This document shows, piece by piece, positions 15,499-23,754 of a DNA stretch of 47,303 nucleotides. Numbering within the stretch: the stretch's first letter is position 1; the number at the start of each line of letters is the position of its first letter. Made by a program: the position numbers and the translations under genes. Below the pieces are notes generated by a model. The model had not been told where the DNA came from. It was given only the letters and a program-made list of their open reading frames with translations, and did not search any database. Origin of the DNA: Mycobacterium helveticum (GTDB taxonomy: Bacteria; Actinomycetota; Actinomycetes; Mycobacteriales; Mycobacteriaceae); NCBI RefSeq assembly GCF_007714205.1, contig NZ_VMQU01000024.1:1-47303 (forward strand), given 5' to 3'.

Positions 15499-17109
15499 AT
15501 GGATCTGATGTCGTCACACAACAAGCACCTACGCGACACGTGGCGTCGCGACGGTTGGCACTCGGACAGTACGTGTTTGGATGCCTTCGAAGCCGCTGCG
15601 GACGAATACGGCAGCGCGACATTGACGTTCGTAACCGACGATGCAGTGCGCAGTCCGACGGTGGGCGAAATACGTGATCAGGCCTTGGTCGTGGCGGCCT
15701 CGCTGCAGCGGCTCGGGGTGCGCGCCGGTGACGCGGTCGCAGTTCAGCTGACCAATCGTGTCGAGTGTGCGGTCGCCTATCAGGCGGTGTTGTTGTGCGG
15801 CGCGGTGCTGGTGCCGATCGTGCACATCTACGGCGTGACCGAGGTGAGTTTCATCCTTGACCAGTCGCGCGCGAAAGTACTGATCATGCCCGAGCGACAC
15901 AGATCGACGCTGTACCGCACACGGCTGCAACAACTGTCTCGCAGCGACTCGCTGCAACATGTCGTTATGCTGGACGCCGAACCGGGCGAGGGCTACCGCG
16001 CGTGGGCGCAACTGGACACGCCCGCCACCCAGTACCGACGGCCCGCCGTCGATGCGGACGGAGTGTGCCTGCTCCTGTACACGTCGGGCACCACGTCTGC
16101 GCCCAAAGGCGTGCAGCACACCCACAACACGGTTCTCGCCGAGCAGAGAACCATGCCGGCGCTGCTGGCCGGTAAACCCGACGACGTGTCGCTGGTGACC
16201 TTTCCGCCCGGCCACATCGCGGGTTTGGCGTCCATGCTTCGGCCGTTGTTGACCGGCGCCCGGACCGTCTTCACCGATGGCTGGGACCCGGCACTGGCCG
16301 TCGAGGTGGTACATCGTTTCGGCGTGACCTGCACCGCGGGAACACCGTTTCACCTGGCTGGCATCCTGGACCTGGGCGACACCGGGGGCAAGCTCGCAAG
16401 TCTGCGGGAGTTTCTCGTGGGGGCCGCACCGGTCGCCGAGGAGATCGGCCGGCGGGCCGCGCGAGCCGGAATCAGCACCTTCCGCAGTTACGGCGCCACC
16501 GAACACCCCACTGTCACTGGCGAACACGAGGGCGAGCCGCAGTGGGCCCGTCTCCGTACCGACGGAAAGCCGCTGCCGGGTTCTGCGGTCCGCGTCGTCG
16601 GGACCGACGGCGCAGACTGCCCGCCGGGCGTGGACGGCGAGGTCGTCGTGCGCGGTCCTGACCAGTTCATCGGTTACCAAGACCCCGCCCTGGATGCCAA
16701 CGCGTTCACCGCCGACGGCTGGTTCCGCACCGGTGACCTCGGGCAGCTCGACGCCCAAGGCAGATTGACCATCACCGACCGGATCAAGGACGTCGTCATC
16801 CGTGGCGGCGAGACCATCTCCTCGGGTCAGGTCGAAGAGGTCCTCAACGCGCATCCCGCGGTCGCCGACGGCGTTGCCGTCGCGGCCCCGGATTCGCGTT
16901 ACGGTGAAGTGGTCGCCGCGGTGGTGATCCTCAAACCGGGGTGCGTGCTCGACCTCGACAACCTGCGCGCCCACTTTGCCGCATCGGGATTGTCCAGGCA
17001 GAAGACCCCAGAACGTCTCGCCATCGTCGACGAGCTACCACGCACCTCGCTGGGCAAGGTGCGCAAAGCCCAATTGCGCACTGACCACTTCGGTGCCGGC
17101 GGCGGTTGA
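15499..17109 (+). CDS. Acyl-CoA synthetase / AMP-binding enzyme (FadD-like)
   Basis: The 536-aa enzyme has the ANL-superfamily order: P-loop YTSGTTSAPKG at 194-204, the A5-type motif YGATEHPT, the hinge segment GWFRTGDLGQLDAQGRL followed by DRIKDVVIRGGETIS, and the C-terminal catalytic Lys520 (SLGKVRKAQ). It would adenylate a carboxylic acid and transfer it to CoA, feeding the beta-oxidation enzymes nearby. ATG 15508 (MSSHNK) is an alternative start. The acid specificity cannot be read from the sequence, but a ring-derived or side-chain acid made by the P450/ADH/ALDH set fits the context. Confidence 0.92.
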   Translation: MDLMSSHNKHLRDTWRRDGWHSDSTCLDAFEAAADEYGSATLTFVTDDAVRSPTVGEIRDQALVVAASLQRLGVRAGDAVAVQLTNRVECAVAYQAVLLCGAVLVPIVHIYGVTEVSFILDQSRAKVLIMPERHRSTLYRTRLQQLSRSDSLQHVVMLDAEPGEGYRAWAQLDTPATQYRRPAVDADGVCLLLYTSGTTSAPKGVQHTHNTVLAEQRTMPALLAGKPDDVSLVTFPPGHIAGLASMLRPLLTGARTVFTDGWDPALAVEVVHRFGVTCTAGTPFHLAGILDLGDTGGKLASLREFLVGAAPVAEEIGRRAARAGISTFRSYGATEHPTVTGEHEGEPQWARLRTDGKPLPGSAVRVVGTDGADCPPGVDGEVVVRGPDQFIGYQDPALDANAFTADGWFRTGDLGQLDAQGRLTITDRIKDVVIRGGETISSGQVEEVLNAHPAVADGVAVAAPDSRYGEVVAAVVILKPGCVLDLDNLRAHFAASGLSRQKTPERLAIVDELPRTSLGKVRKAQLRTDHFGAGGG

Positions 17110-17131
17110 AACATTCACGCGACAACAGGGT

Positions 17132-17707
17132 TCAGTGTGACCGGACTCCGAAATCGATGTCCTGAAGGCCGGCGAACGGTGTGAAGCCGGGCTTGTCCAG
17201 CCACGACGGCGCCGCGTCGTGGCTGGGTTCCGGGCGTGCCCAGTCCACCCAAGGCCCCCAGTCCTCGCGGCGGAGCTTCTGCTGCAATGTTTGCGGGTGT
17301 GCGGCTTCGGCGGCCGCGTAGCGCTTCGCGAACTGCTTCATCTCGGGCAGCAGCCAAACATCTTCCTCGGAACGCCATCTGCCACCGCCGGCGTACTCGA
17401 TGAATTGATACGAAGGGAAGTCGATGGGCGCTGCGCCCGGTTGCGGATTATCGGCGCGGTTGGTGTATGCCACCCGCGTGCCATCGATGACGTACCAGAC
17501 CAGCGGACTGTAGACCTGCGGTGCGGCGCCCATCGTCCCTTCGAGGAACTTGGTGATTTCCGCCGGACCGGTGAACGTTCCGTAGAAGTGGTCGAAGTAG
17601 GTCGCGTCGTCGGTAAAGAGGCCGGCCCAGGCCTGCCAGTCCTCGAGCACCGGGCCGGTCATGAAATAGCGTCGAAATTCCCGCTCGACTTCCGCCGCGG
17701 TGGTCAT
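17132..17707 (-). CDS. NTF2/SnoaL-like protein (191 aa)
   Basis: An N-terminal helix pair (EREFRRYFMTGPVLEDWQAWAGLF), the strand DDATYFDHFYGTFTG and the central QVYSPLVWYVIDGTRVAY segment give the SnoaL/NTF2-like fold. A tail of about 60 residues rich in Trp, Pro and charged residues extends beyond the usual domain. The Asp/His pair of YFDHFYG sits where related enzymes bind or protonate substrate. It overlaps the SDR gene by 4 bp and is the last gene of the five-gene operon 21144-17132. A dehydratase, isomerase or accessory function is possible; none can be assigned. Confidence 0.75.
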   Translation of the reverse strand: MTTAAEVEREFRRYFMTGPVLEDWQAWAGLFTDDATYFDHFYGTFTGPAEITKFLEGTMGAAPQVYSPLVWYVIDGTRVAYTNRADNPQPGAAPIDFPSYQFIEYAGGGRWRSEEDVWLLPEMKQFAKRYAAAEAAHPQTLQQKLRREDWGPWVDWARPEPSHDAAPSWLDKPGFTPFAGLQDIDFGVRSH

Positions 17708-18627
17708 CCGCCGAGCCGCAGGCCGGTATTGCGAGTGCCGAACACGTCGGTAGCCATGATGGCGCCGAGCTTCTCTGCATCCCAGCGCTTCTGGCCGTTG
17801 GAGACAGATGCGACAGGATGCCAGCCCTTGAGCAGTTGAAGATGTTCGCCCATCGCGCGGATCACTTGGCCGCTGATGTGGCCAGCCTCCGGACTGGCCA
17901 ACCAGGCCACGACCGGTGAACCCAGTGACGGGTCCTTAAGGTCGAACTCGTCCTCGGCGCGTTCGTCGGGCTCGATCGGCGCCTGCGCGCCGGGCATGGA
18001 CGCCGACATCCGGGTCCGACCACCCGGGCTGATCGCATTCACAGTGGCGCCGATCGACGCCAACTCCAGGCTCAGGGTCTGGGTCAGACCGACGATTGCG
18101 GCCTTCGCGGCACTGTAATTGGTCTGCCCGAAGTGGCCGTGCAGACCGGCTCCGGAGGTGGTGTTGATGATGCGCCCGTAGACCTTTCCGCCGGATTCCT
18201 TCGATTCCGCGCGCCACTTGCGGGCGACCGCGCGGCTGGTAAGCCAGCTACCGCGGACGTGCACCCGCATCACCAGGTCGAAATCGTCGGCGGACATGTT
18301 CCAGATCGCCTTGTCCCGAACGATTCCCGCGTTGTTGACGACGATGTCCAGCCGCCCCAACTGTGAGTAGGCTCGCTCGACGGCGAGGTCGACCTGCTCC
18401 TCGTCACCGACGTCGCTGAAGTCCGAAACTGCGGTCCCACCGCGGCTTTCGATGATCGCCACCACTTCGTCGGCCACCTTGCCGGTGCCCTCGCCGGACA
18501 AACTGGTGCCCAGGTCGTTGACGATCACGGTGGCGCCGTGCTTGGCCAGTTCGAGTGCGTGGCCGCGGCCGATGCCGTGCCCGGCCCCGGTCACCAGGGC
18601 GACTTTGCCGTCGAGTAGTCCGGTCAT
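17704..18627 (-). CDS. Short-chain dehydrogenase, MFE-2/17-beta-HSD4-like
   Basis: The 307-aa SDR shows TGAGHGIG at 13-20, the NDLG acidic loop at 37-40 typical of peroxisomal multifunctional enzyme type 2 and Hsd4-like dehydrogenases, NNAG at 98-101, Ser158 and Tyr171-x3-Lys175. It differs clearly from the mycofactocin-type SDRs in the window. The probable reaction is NAD-dependent oxidation of a 3-hydroxyacyl-CoA or steroid-like hydroxyl to a ketone. It is flanked by DUF35 and NTF2-like genes with 4-bp overlaps and follows the crotonase, as expected for a beta-oxidation-type sequence. Confidence 0.9.
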   Translation of the reverse strand: MTGLLDGKVALVTGAGHGIGRGHALELAKHGATVIVNDLGTSLSGEGTGKVADEVVAIIESRGGTAVSDFSDVGDEEQVDLAVERAYSQLGRLDIVVNNAGIVRDKAIWNMSADDFDLVMRVHVRGSWLTSRAVARKWRAESKESGGKVYGRIINTTSGAGLHGHFGQTNYSAAKAAIVGLTQTLSLELASIGATVNAISPGGRTRMSASMPGAQAPIEPDERAEDEFDLKDPSLGSPVVAWLASPEAGHISGQVIRAMGEHLQLLKGWHPVASVSNGQKRWDAEKLGAIMATDVFGTRNTGLRLGG

Positions 18628-19058
18628 GGGCTCTCCTCGGTTGGTGTGAAGACCGTCAGATAGGGACTGTCGGGATCGGCGTCGTCGACTGGGCGAAACA
18701 CGGCGGTGACCGGCATGCCGACCCGAAGGTGGTCACCATCGGCGCCTTCGATCGCCGTCATCAACCGTGGGCCCTCGGCCAGTTCGACGATCGCGGCCAC
18801 ATATGGCAGTCGCTCCTTGAACGGTGCCAAATCATTGACGTAGACAGTCGAATACGTATACAGCGTTCCGGTCCCGCTCGCCCTCACCGGCCGCACGTCC
18901 TCACTCCAGCAAAAGGGGCAGAACGGGCGCGGATAGTGATGGACCTTGCCGCAGGCCGCGCATTCGGCGATCAGCAATTGACCCTGCCGGGCGGCCTCCC
19001 AGTAGGGAGCGCTGGCCGCGTCGATCGTTGGTATGTCAGCGCGGGCCACCTTTACCAC
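18624..19058 (-). CDS. DUF35 / OB-fold zinc-ribbon protein
   Basis: The 144-aa protein has the full DUF35 zinc ribbon, Cys33-x2-Cys36 and Cys47-x2-Cys50, preceded by the helix AASAPYWEAARQGQL and followed by an OB-fold (GTLYTYSTVYVNDLAPF, PYVAAIVELAEGPRL). In this operon there is no adjacent thiolase-like gene, unlike the other two DUF35 genes, so its partner must be encoded elsewhere or be one of the two Ltp-like proteins of this window. It overlaps the crotonase gene by 7 bp and the SDR gene by 4 bp. Confidence 0.85.
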   Translation of the reverse strand: MVKVARADIPTIDAASAPYWEAARQGQLLIAECAACGKVHHYPRPFCPFCWSEDVRPVRASGTGTLYTYSTVYVNDLAPFKERLPYVAAIVELAEGPRLMTAIEGADGDHLRVGMPVTAVFRPVDDADPDSPYLTVFTPTEESP

Positions 19059-19855
19059 CCGGTGAATTCGGTCGGTCGTTTCTCCACGAACGCCTGAACG
19101 CCCTCGGTGGAGTCGTGTGAATACGACTGGATCTCCTGCGCCATTGCCTCGGCGACGAATGCACCGGACCGATCGGTGTCGGGGGAGTCGTTGAGCAGCC
19201 GTTTGGTGAACGCGATCGCGGACGTGGGCGCTCCGGCGAGCCGGCTGGCGAAGTCGGTGACCGTGGCATCGAAGTCGGCGGCGCTGACCACCCGGTTCAC
19301 CAGACCCAGCGTGAACGCTTCTGCCGCCGAGAGCTTTTCACCGAAGAACGCCATCTCCTTGGCCTTCTGCATGCCGATGCGGCGCGGCAACAGGTAGCAG
19401 CCGCCGCCGTCGACGACCAGTCCGCGCTTGACGAAAGACTCCGCGAAGTAAGCGGTCTCGGTGGCGATCACCAAGTCGGAGGCGTACACGATGTGGGCCC
19501 CCAGGCCCGTCGCGGCGCCGTGCACCGCGGCGATGACCGGTTTGTTGCAGTCCAGCACGCTAGCCACCAGCTTCTGCGCGCCGTTCATGATGCGCCGGGT
19601 CGGCTCCAGCACCCGCTTCTCGCCCTTCGCGCGGCGCTCGGCCAGCGAGCCCACGTCGGCGCCTGCACAAAAGTGCTTGCCGTTGGCCCGCAGCACCACC
19701 ACGCGCACCTTCTCGTCGGCGTCGGCGGCGGCTAACAACGCGATGAGCGCATCACGATCGTCGGGGCGTACCGCGTTGGCCGCGTCCGGCCGGTTCAAGG
19801 TGATCGTCATGACGCCGTCCGCGACGTCGGACAGCACCGCTGCCTGAGCGTTCAT
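19052..19855 (-). CDS. Crotonase-family protein (enoyl-CoA hydratase/isomerase-like)
   Basis: The crotonase fold is clear: the oxyanion-hole segments HFCAGAD (61-67) and HGAATGLGA (112-120), then a conserved PRRIG. The two hydratase glutamates appear absent: the position after GLGA is His121, and the second-Glu position is occupied by Phe/Val. An Asp149 in GLVVDGGG matches the acid of isomerase-type crotonases such as PaaG. It may therefore isomerise a double bond or cleave a ring rather than hydrate an enoyl-CoA. It overlaps the P450 gene by 4 bp and the DUF35 gene by 7 bp. Confidence 0.85.
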   Translation of the reverse strand: MNAQAAVLSDVADGVMTITLNRPDAANAVRPDDRDALIALLAAADADEKVRVVVLRANGKHFCAGADVGSLAERRAKGEKRVLEPTRRIMNGAQKLVASVLDCNKPVIAAVHGAATGLGAHIVYASDLVIATETAYFAESFVKRGLVVDGGGCYLLPRRIGMQKAKEMAFFGEKLSAAEAFTLGLVNRVVSAADFDATVTDFASRLAGAPTSAIAFTKRLLNDSPDTDRSGAFVAEAMAQEIQSYSHDSTEGVQAFVEKRPTEFTGW

Positions 19856-21144
19856 GGTGTGTAGGTGGCCTTCAAGTGCTTGATGCCGTTGACGAAGTTC
19901 GACCGCAACATGACCGGTTTGCCCGCGGCGGTGATGTCGGGGTAGCGAGCATAGAGCATTTGAAACGCCACATTCAGCTCGAGTCGCGCCAGGTGGGCCC
20001 CCAGGCAGAAGTGTGGTCCCGGTCCGCCGAACGCGATGTGGTTATTGGGTTTTCGCTCGATGTCGAAGCGCTCCGGCTCCTGGAAGACCGCGGGGTCGCG
20101 GTTGGCGGCGGGATACCAGAGGACGACCTTGTCGCCGGCGTTGAAGGTGTGGGTGACCGCGCCTTGCGAGTCGGTCAGCGTCACGCCGTCGCGGGTCACT
20201 GTGCGGCGCATGTGAATCACGGGGCTGGCGTACCGCAAAATTTCCTCGACCGCCGTGGGCGCTCTGTTGTCGTAGTCCGCCACCAGGCGGTCGCGTTGCT
20301 CGGGGTGCGCGCTGAGAATGAGCAACCCGTGGGTCAGCGCATTGCGCGTGGTCTCGTTGCCTGCGCCGATCAGCAGGATGAAGAACTTCGCCAGCTCCTG
20401 GGGGGTCAGGTTCTCCTCGTCTGAGGTGACGAGCTTGCTGATCACGTCGTCGCGGGGGTGGGCGATGCGGTCCTCGGCGATCTGCTTGAGCAGCTCGATG
20501 AGCCGCTCGCTGGTGTCGCTGACGGCTGCTTCGATGCCTGCGACGGTCTGGTCTGGTACGTACTCGGGGTCCGAGGCGCCCAGCACGACGTTCGTCGCGC
20601 GCAGGATGAACTGTTCGTGTTGGCGGGGAACGCCGAGCATGTTGTCGATAATGCGCAGCGGCAGCAGCGTCGCGAACGACGAGACGAAGTCGCACTCACC
20701 CGAACGGGGCATCTCTTCGAGGATCTCGGCGGTGGTCTCTTTTACCAGGCCACGCAGCTCGGAAAGCATGCGAGGGGTGAAGCCGCGCGAGACGATCTTG
20801 CGCAGCCGCATGTGCTCGGGATCGTCCATGTCGATGATCGAGCCGCGATATTCGCGCATTTCAGCGGTCTGGTCGAAGATCTGGGTTCCCTGCCCGGAAC
20901 TGAAGTCGCCGGTGCGGCGGCTGATGTCGACGACATCGCGGTGGGCGCCGACCGCCCAGAACCCGCGGGGCTGCGGCGAGTCGGGTCGGTTGGTACGGAC
21001 AAACACCGGGCCGCCGGCTTCACGAAGGCGCCGATAGAGCTCCGACCGGTCAGCCGGATGATCCTGCCACCACTGCAGGTCGATCAACGGTGCGAACTGC
21101 TGCTCGTCGGTGTCGATCGCGCTCACAGCATCCGATTCTGGCAC
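19852..21144 (-). CDS. Cytochrome P450 monooxygenase, CYP124/125-like motifs (430 aa)
   Basis: The I-helix is AGNETT at 261-266, ExxR is Glu301-Arg304, and the heme loop is FGGPGPHFCLG with Cys380. The NETTR and GPHFCLGAHLAR combination resembles the mycobacterial CYP124/125/142 group that oxidises terminal methyl groups of sterol and branched-lipid side chains; I cannot place it in a named family. It is first in a five-gene operon with 4-7 bp overlaps (crotonase, DUF35, SDR, NTF2-like), so its product may feed a CoA-dependent degradation step. It is divergent from the Gfo/Idh gene across a 116-bp gap. Confidence 0.93.
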   Translation of the reverse strand: MPESDAVSAIDTDEQQFAPLIDLQWWQDHPADRSELYRRLREAGGPVFVRTNRPDSPQPRGFWAVGAHRDVVDISRRTGDFSSGQGTQIFDQTAEMREYRGSIIDMDDPEHMRLRKIVSRGFTPRMLSELRGLVKETTAEILEEMPRSGECDFVSSFATLLPLRIIDNMLGVPRQHEQFILRATNVVLGASDPEYVPDQTVAGIEAAVSDTSERLIELLKQIAEDRIAHPRDDVISKLVTSDEENLTPQELAKFFILLIGAGNETTRNALTHGLLILSAHPEQRDRLVADYDNRAPTAVEEILRYASPVIHMRRTVTRDGVTLTDSQGAVTHTFNAGDKVVLWYPAANRDPAVFQEPERFDIERKPNNHIAFGGPGPHFCLGAHLARLELNVAFQMLYARYPDITAAGKPVMLRSNFVNGIKHLKATYTP

Positions 21145-21220
21145 TCATGTCACTTACAAGCAACGCCGGGTACGGGTTAAGGTCGGGCAACGGCCGTAAT
21201 TTTCTGTTGATTGCCCGGCG

Positions 21221-21239
21221 CATCTAACATCAGTGTCAC
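21221..21239 (+). promoter_or_regulatory. Promoter-like motif CATCTAACATnAGTGTCAC, copy 1
   Basis: TAACAT fits a mycobacterial -10 element. The whole 19-bp stretch matches the site before the extradiol dioxygenase gene (32106-32088, minus strand) at 18 of 19 positions. It ends 21 bp before the Gfo/Idh start codon, with GGAGGGAG between. TAACA-N4-TGTCA is a near inverted repeat, so it may also be an operator. Confidence 0.5.
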
Positions 21240-21260
21240 CGGGCGGAGGGAGTAGAGCAG

Positions 21261-22343
21261 ATGACCTTGCGAGTCGGCATCATTGGCGTGGGATGGGGCG
21301 CACACGTCCAAGTACCCGGTTTTCGGGCGGCCAAGGGCTTCGAACCCGTCGCGCTGTGTGCGCGCACACCCGAGCGTCTGGAACGCGTGGCCCGCAAGCT
21401 GGGCATCGAACAGACCTCCACCGATTGGCGGTCGTTCGTCACCCGCGACGACCTTGACGTGATCTCGGTCGCGACCCCTACCGTGCTGCACCACGAGATG
21501 GCACTCGCCGCACTGGAGGCAGGCAAGCCCGTGCTGTGCGAGAAGCCACTGGCGGGTGACCTGCAGGCTGCCCGCGACATGGTGCGCGCCGCGGCGGACT
21601 CCAACCTGCCCACCGCCTGCTGCTTCGAAAACCGTTGGAATCCGGACTGGTTGGCCGTCGCCGACCGGGTGCGCTCAGGTTTCCTCGGTTCGCAGTACTT
21701 TGCGCGGGCCAGTCGCAGCGCGTCCTACTGGCATCCGAGTCATCCGCTGCAGGCCCATTGGATGTATGACCGCGAGCAGGGCGGCGGCTATCTTGCCGGC
21801 ATGCTGGTGCACGACCTCGATTTCCTATGCAGCCTGCTGGGCCGCCCGATGTCGGTGTGCGCCGAGGTCCGTACCAGCGACCCCGTCCGCCAACTGCCTG
21901 ACGGTGCAACCCTGAACGTCACCGCCGACGACACCGCGGCGCTGCTGATGCGTATGGAGTCCGGGGTCACCGTCGTGTTGAGCCTCACGGTCATGGGCGC
22001 CCACGCCGATCACTATCGTCTCGAATTGTTCGGTTCCGATGGCACCATCATCGGCGACGGCGACTTGCGTTCTGCGGAATATCGCCTCGGCGCCGCCACC
22101 GATGCGGGATTGGGTCCCCTGACGGTTGATGAGCGTGAGCCCGCGCACCCTGAGCGGTTGCCCGGGGGGCTGGCGGGCCACGCCAGCAGGGCGATGGCGT
22201 TGATGCTGCAGGATTGGCTGCCCGCCTTCGACGGCGGCCCGAGCGGCGCGGCCACCTTCGAGGACGGTTTGCTCTCGCTCGCGGTGATCGATGCGGCGCA
22301 TCGCTCATCTGAAGGCGGTGGTTGGGAGCCCGTGCAGGCCTGA
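21261..22343 (+). CDS. Gfo/Idh/MocA-family oxidoreductase
   Basis: The N-terminal Rossmann domain has GIIGVGWGAHVQVPGF (6-21) and the family-defining CEKPLAGD (93-100, Glu94-Lys95-Pro96). The C-terminal alpha/beta substrate domain includes GGGYLAGMLVHDLDFL, with the His-Asp pair typical of the catalytic region. It would catalyse NAD(P)-dependent oxidation or reduction of a cyclic polyol, sugar-like or other hydroxylated compound. The cupin gene follows 37 bp later, probably in the same transcript. The family often acts on sugars, but a non-sugar ring is as likely here. Confidence 0.9.
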   Translation: MTLRVGIIGVGWGAHVQVPGFRAAKGFEPVALCARTPERLERVARKLGIEQTSTDWRSFVTRDDLDVISVATPTVLHHEMALAALEAGKPVLCEKPLAGDLQAARDMVRAAADSNLPTACCFENRWNPDWLAVADRVRSGFLGSQYFARASRSASYWHPSHPLQAHWMYDREQGGGYLAGMLVHDLDFLCSLLGRPMSVCAEVRTSDPVRQLPDGATLNVTADDTAALLMRMESGVTVVLSLTVMGAHADHYRLELFGSDGTIIGDGDLRSAEYRLGAATDAGLGPLTVDEREPAHPERLPGGLAGHASRAMALMLQDWLPAFDGGPSGAATFEDGLLSLAVIDAAHRSSEGGGWEPVQA

Positions 22344-22380
22344 GGCGCGGGTCGAGCGATCAAAGGAAGGGAACAGCCCG

Positions 22381-22884
22381 ATGAAAGGTGGACCGTCGAT
22401 CAAGCATCTCGACGATATACCGGCCGAGGAAATGCTGCGTTACGAGTTCGCCGATGGTCGCACGGCGTCGATCTGGGAGAAGTGGATCGAGCTTTCGCCC
22501 CGTTACTTCGCGTTCTGGAACAAGTGGGATCCGGGTGCCATCTCCTCGCAGCACGGTCACACCGGCGATCACAGCAACTTCATTCTGGCCGGTGAGATCC
22601 GCTGCGGCGACGTAGTCGCCCGCGCTGGTACGCACATCATGCTCGAGTGGGGGGACGTGTTCGGACCCTGGGAGGCTGGCCCTGAAGGATGCGAACTGTA
22701 CGGGTTCATCGCCGGTGAGGGACAACCGTTCAGTGGCGATACCACCGCGTACGAGGCGTTGCTCGAGGCGCGTGGCGCCCGGTCGGTACCCTTACCGATG
22801 CCAGAACGCTTGCCGCCGTGGATACTCGCCAAACTAGGTGTGCCATTCACCTCATCGACCACCAACTGGGAGGCGTCGACCTGA
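22381..22884 (+). CDS. Cupin-fold protein (167 aa)
   Basis: The segment SSQHGHTGDHSNFILAGEI (56-73) gives His58, His60 and His64, with a following strand GDVFGPWEAGPEG, resembling a single-domain cupin metal site (two His plus a third ligand). An AAGGAAGGGAA ribosome-binding site precedes the ATG at 22381, and this start keeps the gene outside the upstream Gfo/Idh frame. Cupins of this size include dioxygenases, isomerases and sensors; nothing in the sequence selects one. Co-transcription with the Gfo/Idh gene is likely. Confidence 0.75.
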   Translation: MKGGPSIKHLDDIPAEEMLRYEFADGRTASIWEKWIELSPRYFAFWNKWDPGAISSQHGHTGDHSNFILAGEIRCGDVVARAGTHIMLEWGDVFGPWEAGPEGCELYGFIAGEGQPFSGDTTAYEALLEARGARSVPLPMPERLPPWILAKLGVPFTSSTTNWEAST

Positions 22885-22914
22885 GCCGCTCGGGTGTCGT
22901 GCTCGTCGTCGGAG

Positions 22915-23754
22915 CTAGTTGAGGGACGAGCCGGCGTCGACCGTGACGTGTCGGCCGGTTATCGCTCGCGATTCGTCCGCTGCCAAGAACGCCACCGCAG
23001 CGGATGCGTCGGTGTCAGCCCAGGTCGCAGCCGGCCATAACATCGTCGAAAGCGAAGCCGCGCCAGCGTGATTGCCTCTGCTATCCACGTCGAGCATGAC
23101 GGGCCGATGCAACCGTCCGGCACGCCGCACATCGCCGGCATCCTTCGCGCCGCTGACGGTGTTTACCCGGATGCCCTGTGGCGCTAGTTGGTTGGCCAGC
23201 GTTTTCACGTACTGCGAGACCATCGACTGGGCGAGCTCATATGCTGCTCCACCGAGCCCCTGCGGTCGATCGAAAAACGGTCCTTGCGGGGAGTATGTGG
23301 GACCAGAAGCGATGAGAGACGAGCCTTCGACCAACCGGGGCATCGCGGCACTGAAAGTGTTGACCACCCCGATGAAGTCGACGTCGAAGGTGTCTATGAA
23401 GGCCGCGATTGGGGCGTCCGGCCGAGTCGGGGCAATGGCGGCGTTGGCGACGACGACATCGAGCGTGCCGAGTTGCCGCACCGCGGTGTCGACGGCGATC
23501 TCCATTTCGGTTCGATCGCAGACATCGCACCGATACACCGCCGCTCTTCGGTCGAGCTTCTCGATCATGGAGGCGGTGCGGTCGAGGTCTTCGCTCGTCG
23601 CGAGTGGATAGTCGCACGACGGGATGTTGTCGCACAGATCCACCAACATGACGTCTGCGCCTTCCCAGGCCAAGCGCAGCGCGTGGCTTCGACCGCGACC
23701 CCTGGCTGCGCCGGTCACGAGCGCCACCTTGCCCGCGAGACGTCTACTGGTCAC
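22915..23754 (-). CDS. Mycofactocin-type SDR with substituted catalytic Lys
   Basis: The N-terminus GKVALVTGAARGRGRSHALR and the loop PSCDYPLATSEDLDRT place it with the mycofactocin-associated SDRs. The active site is unusual: the Tyr172-x3 position that should be Lys is Gln176 (YELAQ), and the Ser region reads SSLIASGPTYSP. The segment 201-235 (VRRAGRLHRPVMLDVDSRG) is unlike the usual substrate loop of the family but the frame is open throughout, so I treat it as divergence, not a frameshift. The gene overlaps the ADH gene by 11 bp. It may be inactive, have a shifted mechanism, or serve a structural role. Confidence 0.8.
   Translation of the reverse strand: MTSRRLAGKVALVTGAARGRGRSHALRLAWEGADVMLVDLCDNIPSCDYPLATSEDLDRTASMIEKLDRRAAVYRCDVCDRTEMEIAVDTAVRQLGTLDVVVANAAIAPTRPDAPIAAFIDTFDVDFIGVVNTFSAAMPRLVEGSSLIASGPTYSPQGPFFDRPQGLGGAAYELAQSMVSQYVKTLANQLAPQGIRVNTVSGAKDAGDVRRAGRLHRPVMLDVDSRGNHAGAASLSTMLWPAATWADTDASAAVAFLAADESRAITGRHVTVDAGSSLN

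Noticed and set aside
19873..19882. CAAGTGCTTG, resembling the KstR2 half-site pattern
   Set aside because: It lies inside the 3' end of the P450 coding sequence, far from any promoter, and is explained by codon usage.
22959..23141. Possible frameshift in the SDR at 22915-23754, because a second minus-strand frame is open over its unusual loop
   Set aside because: Neither alternative frame gives a better match to the family loop, and one contains a stop; the main frame is open and of normal length, so divergence is the simpler reading.
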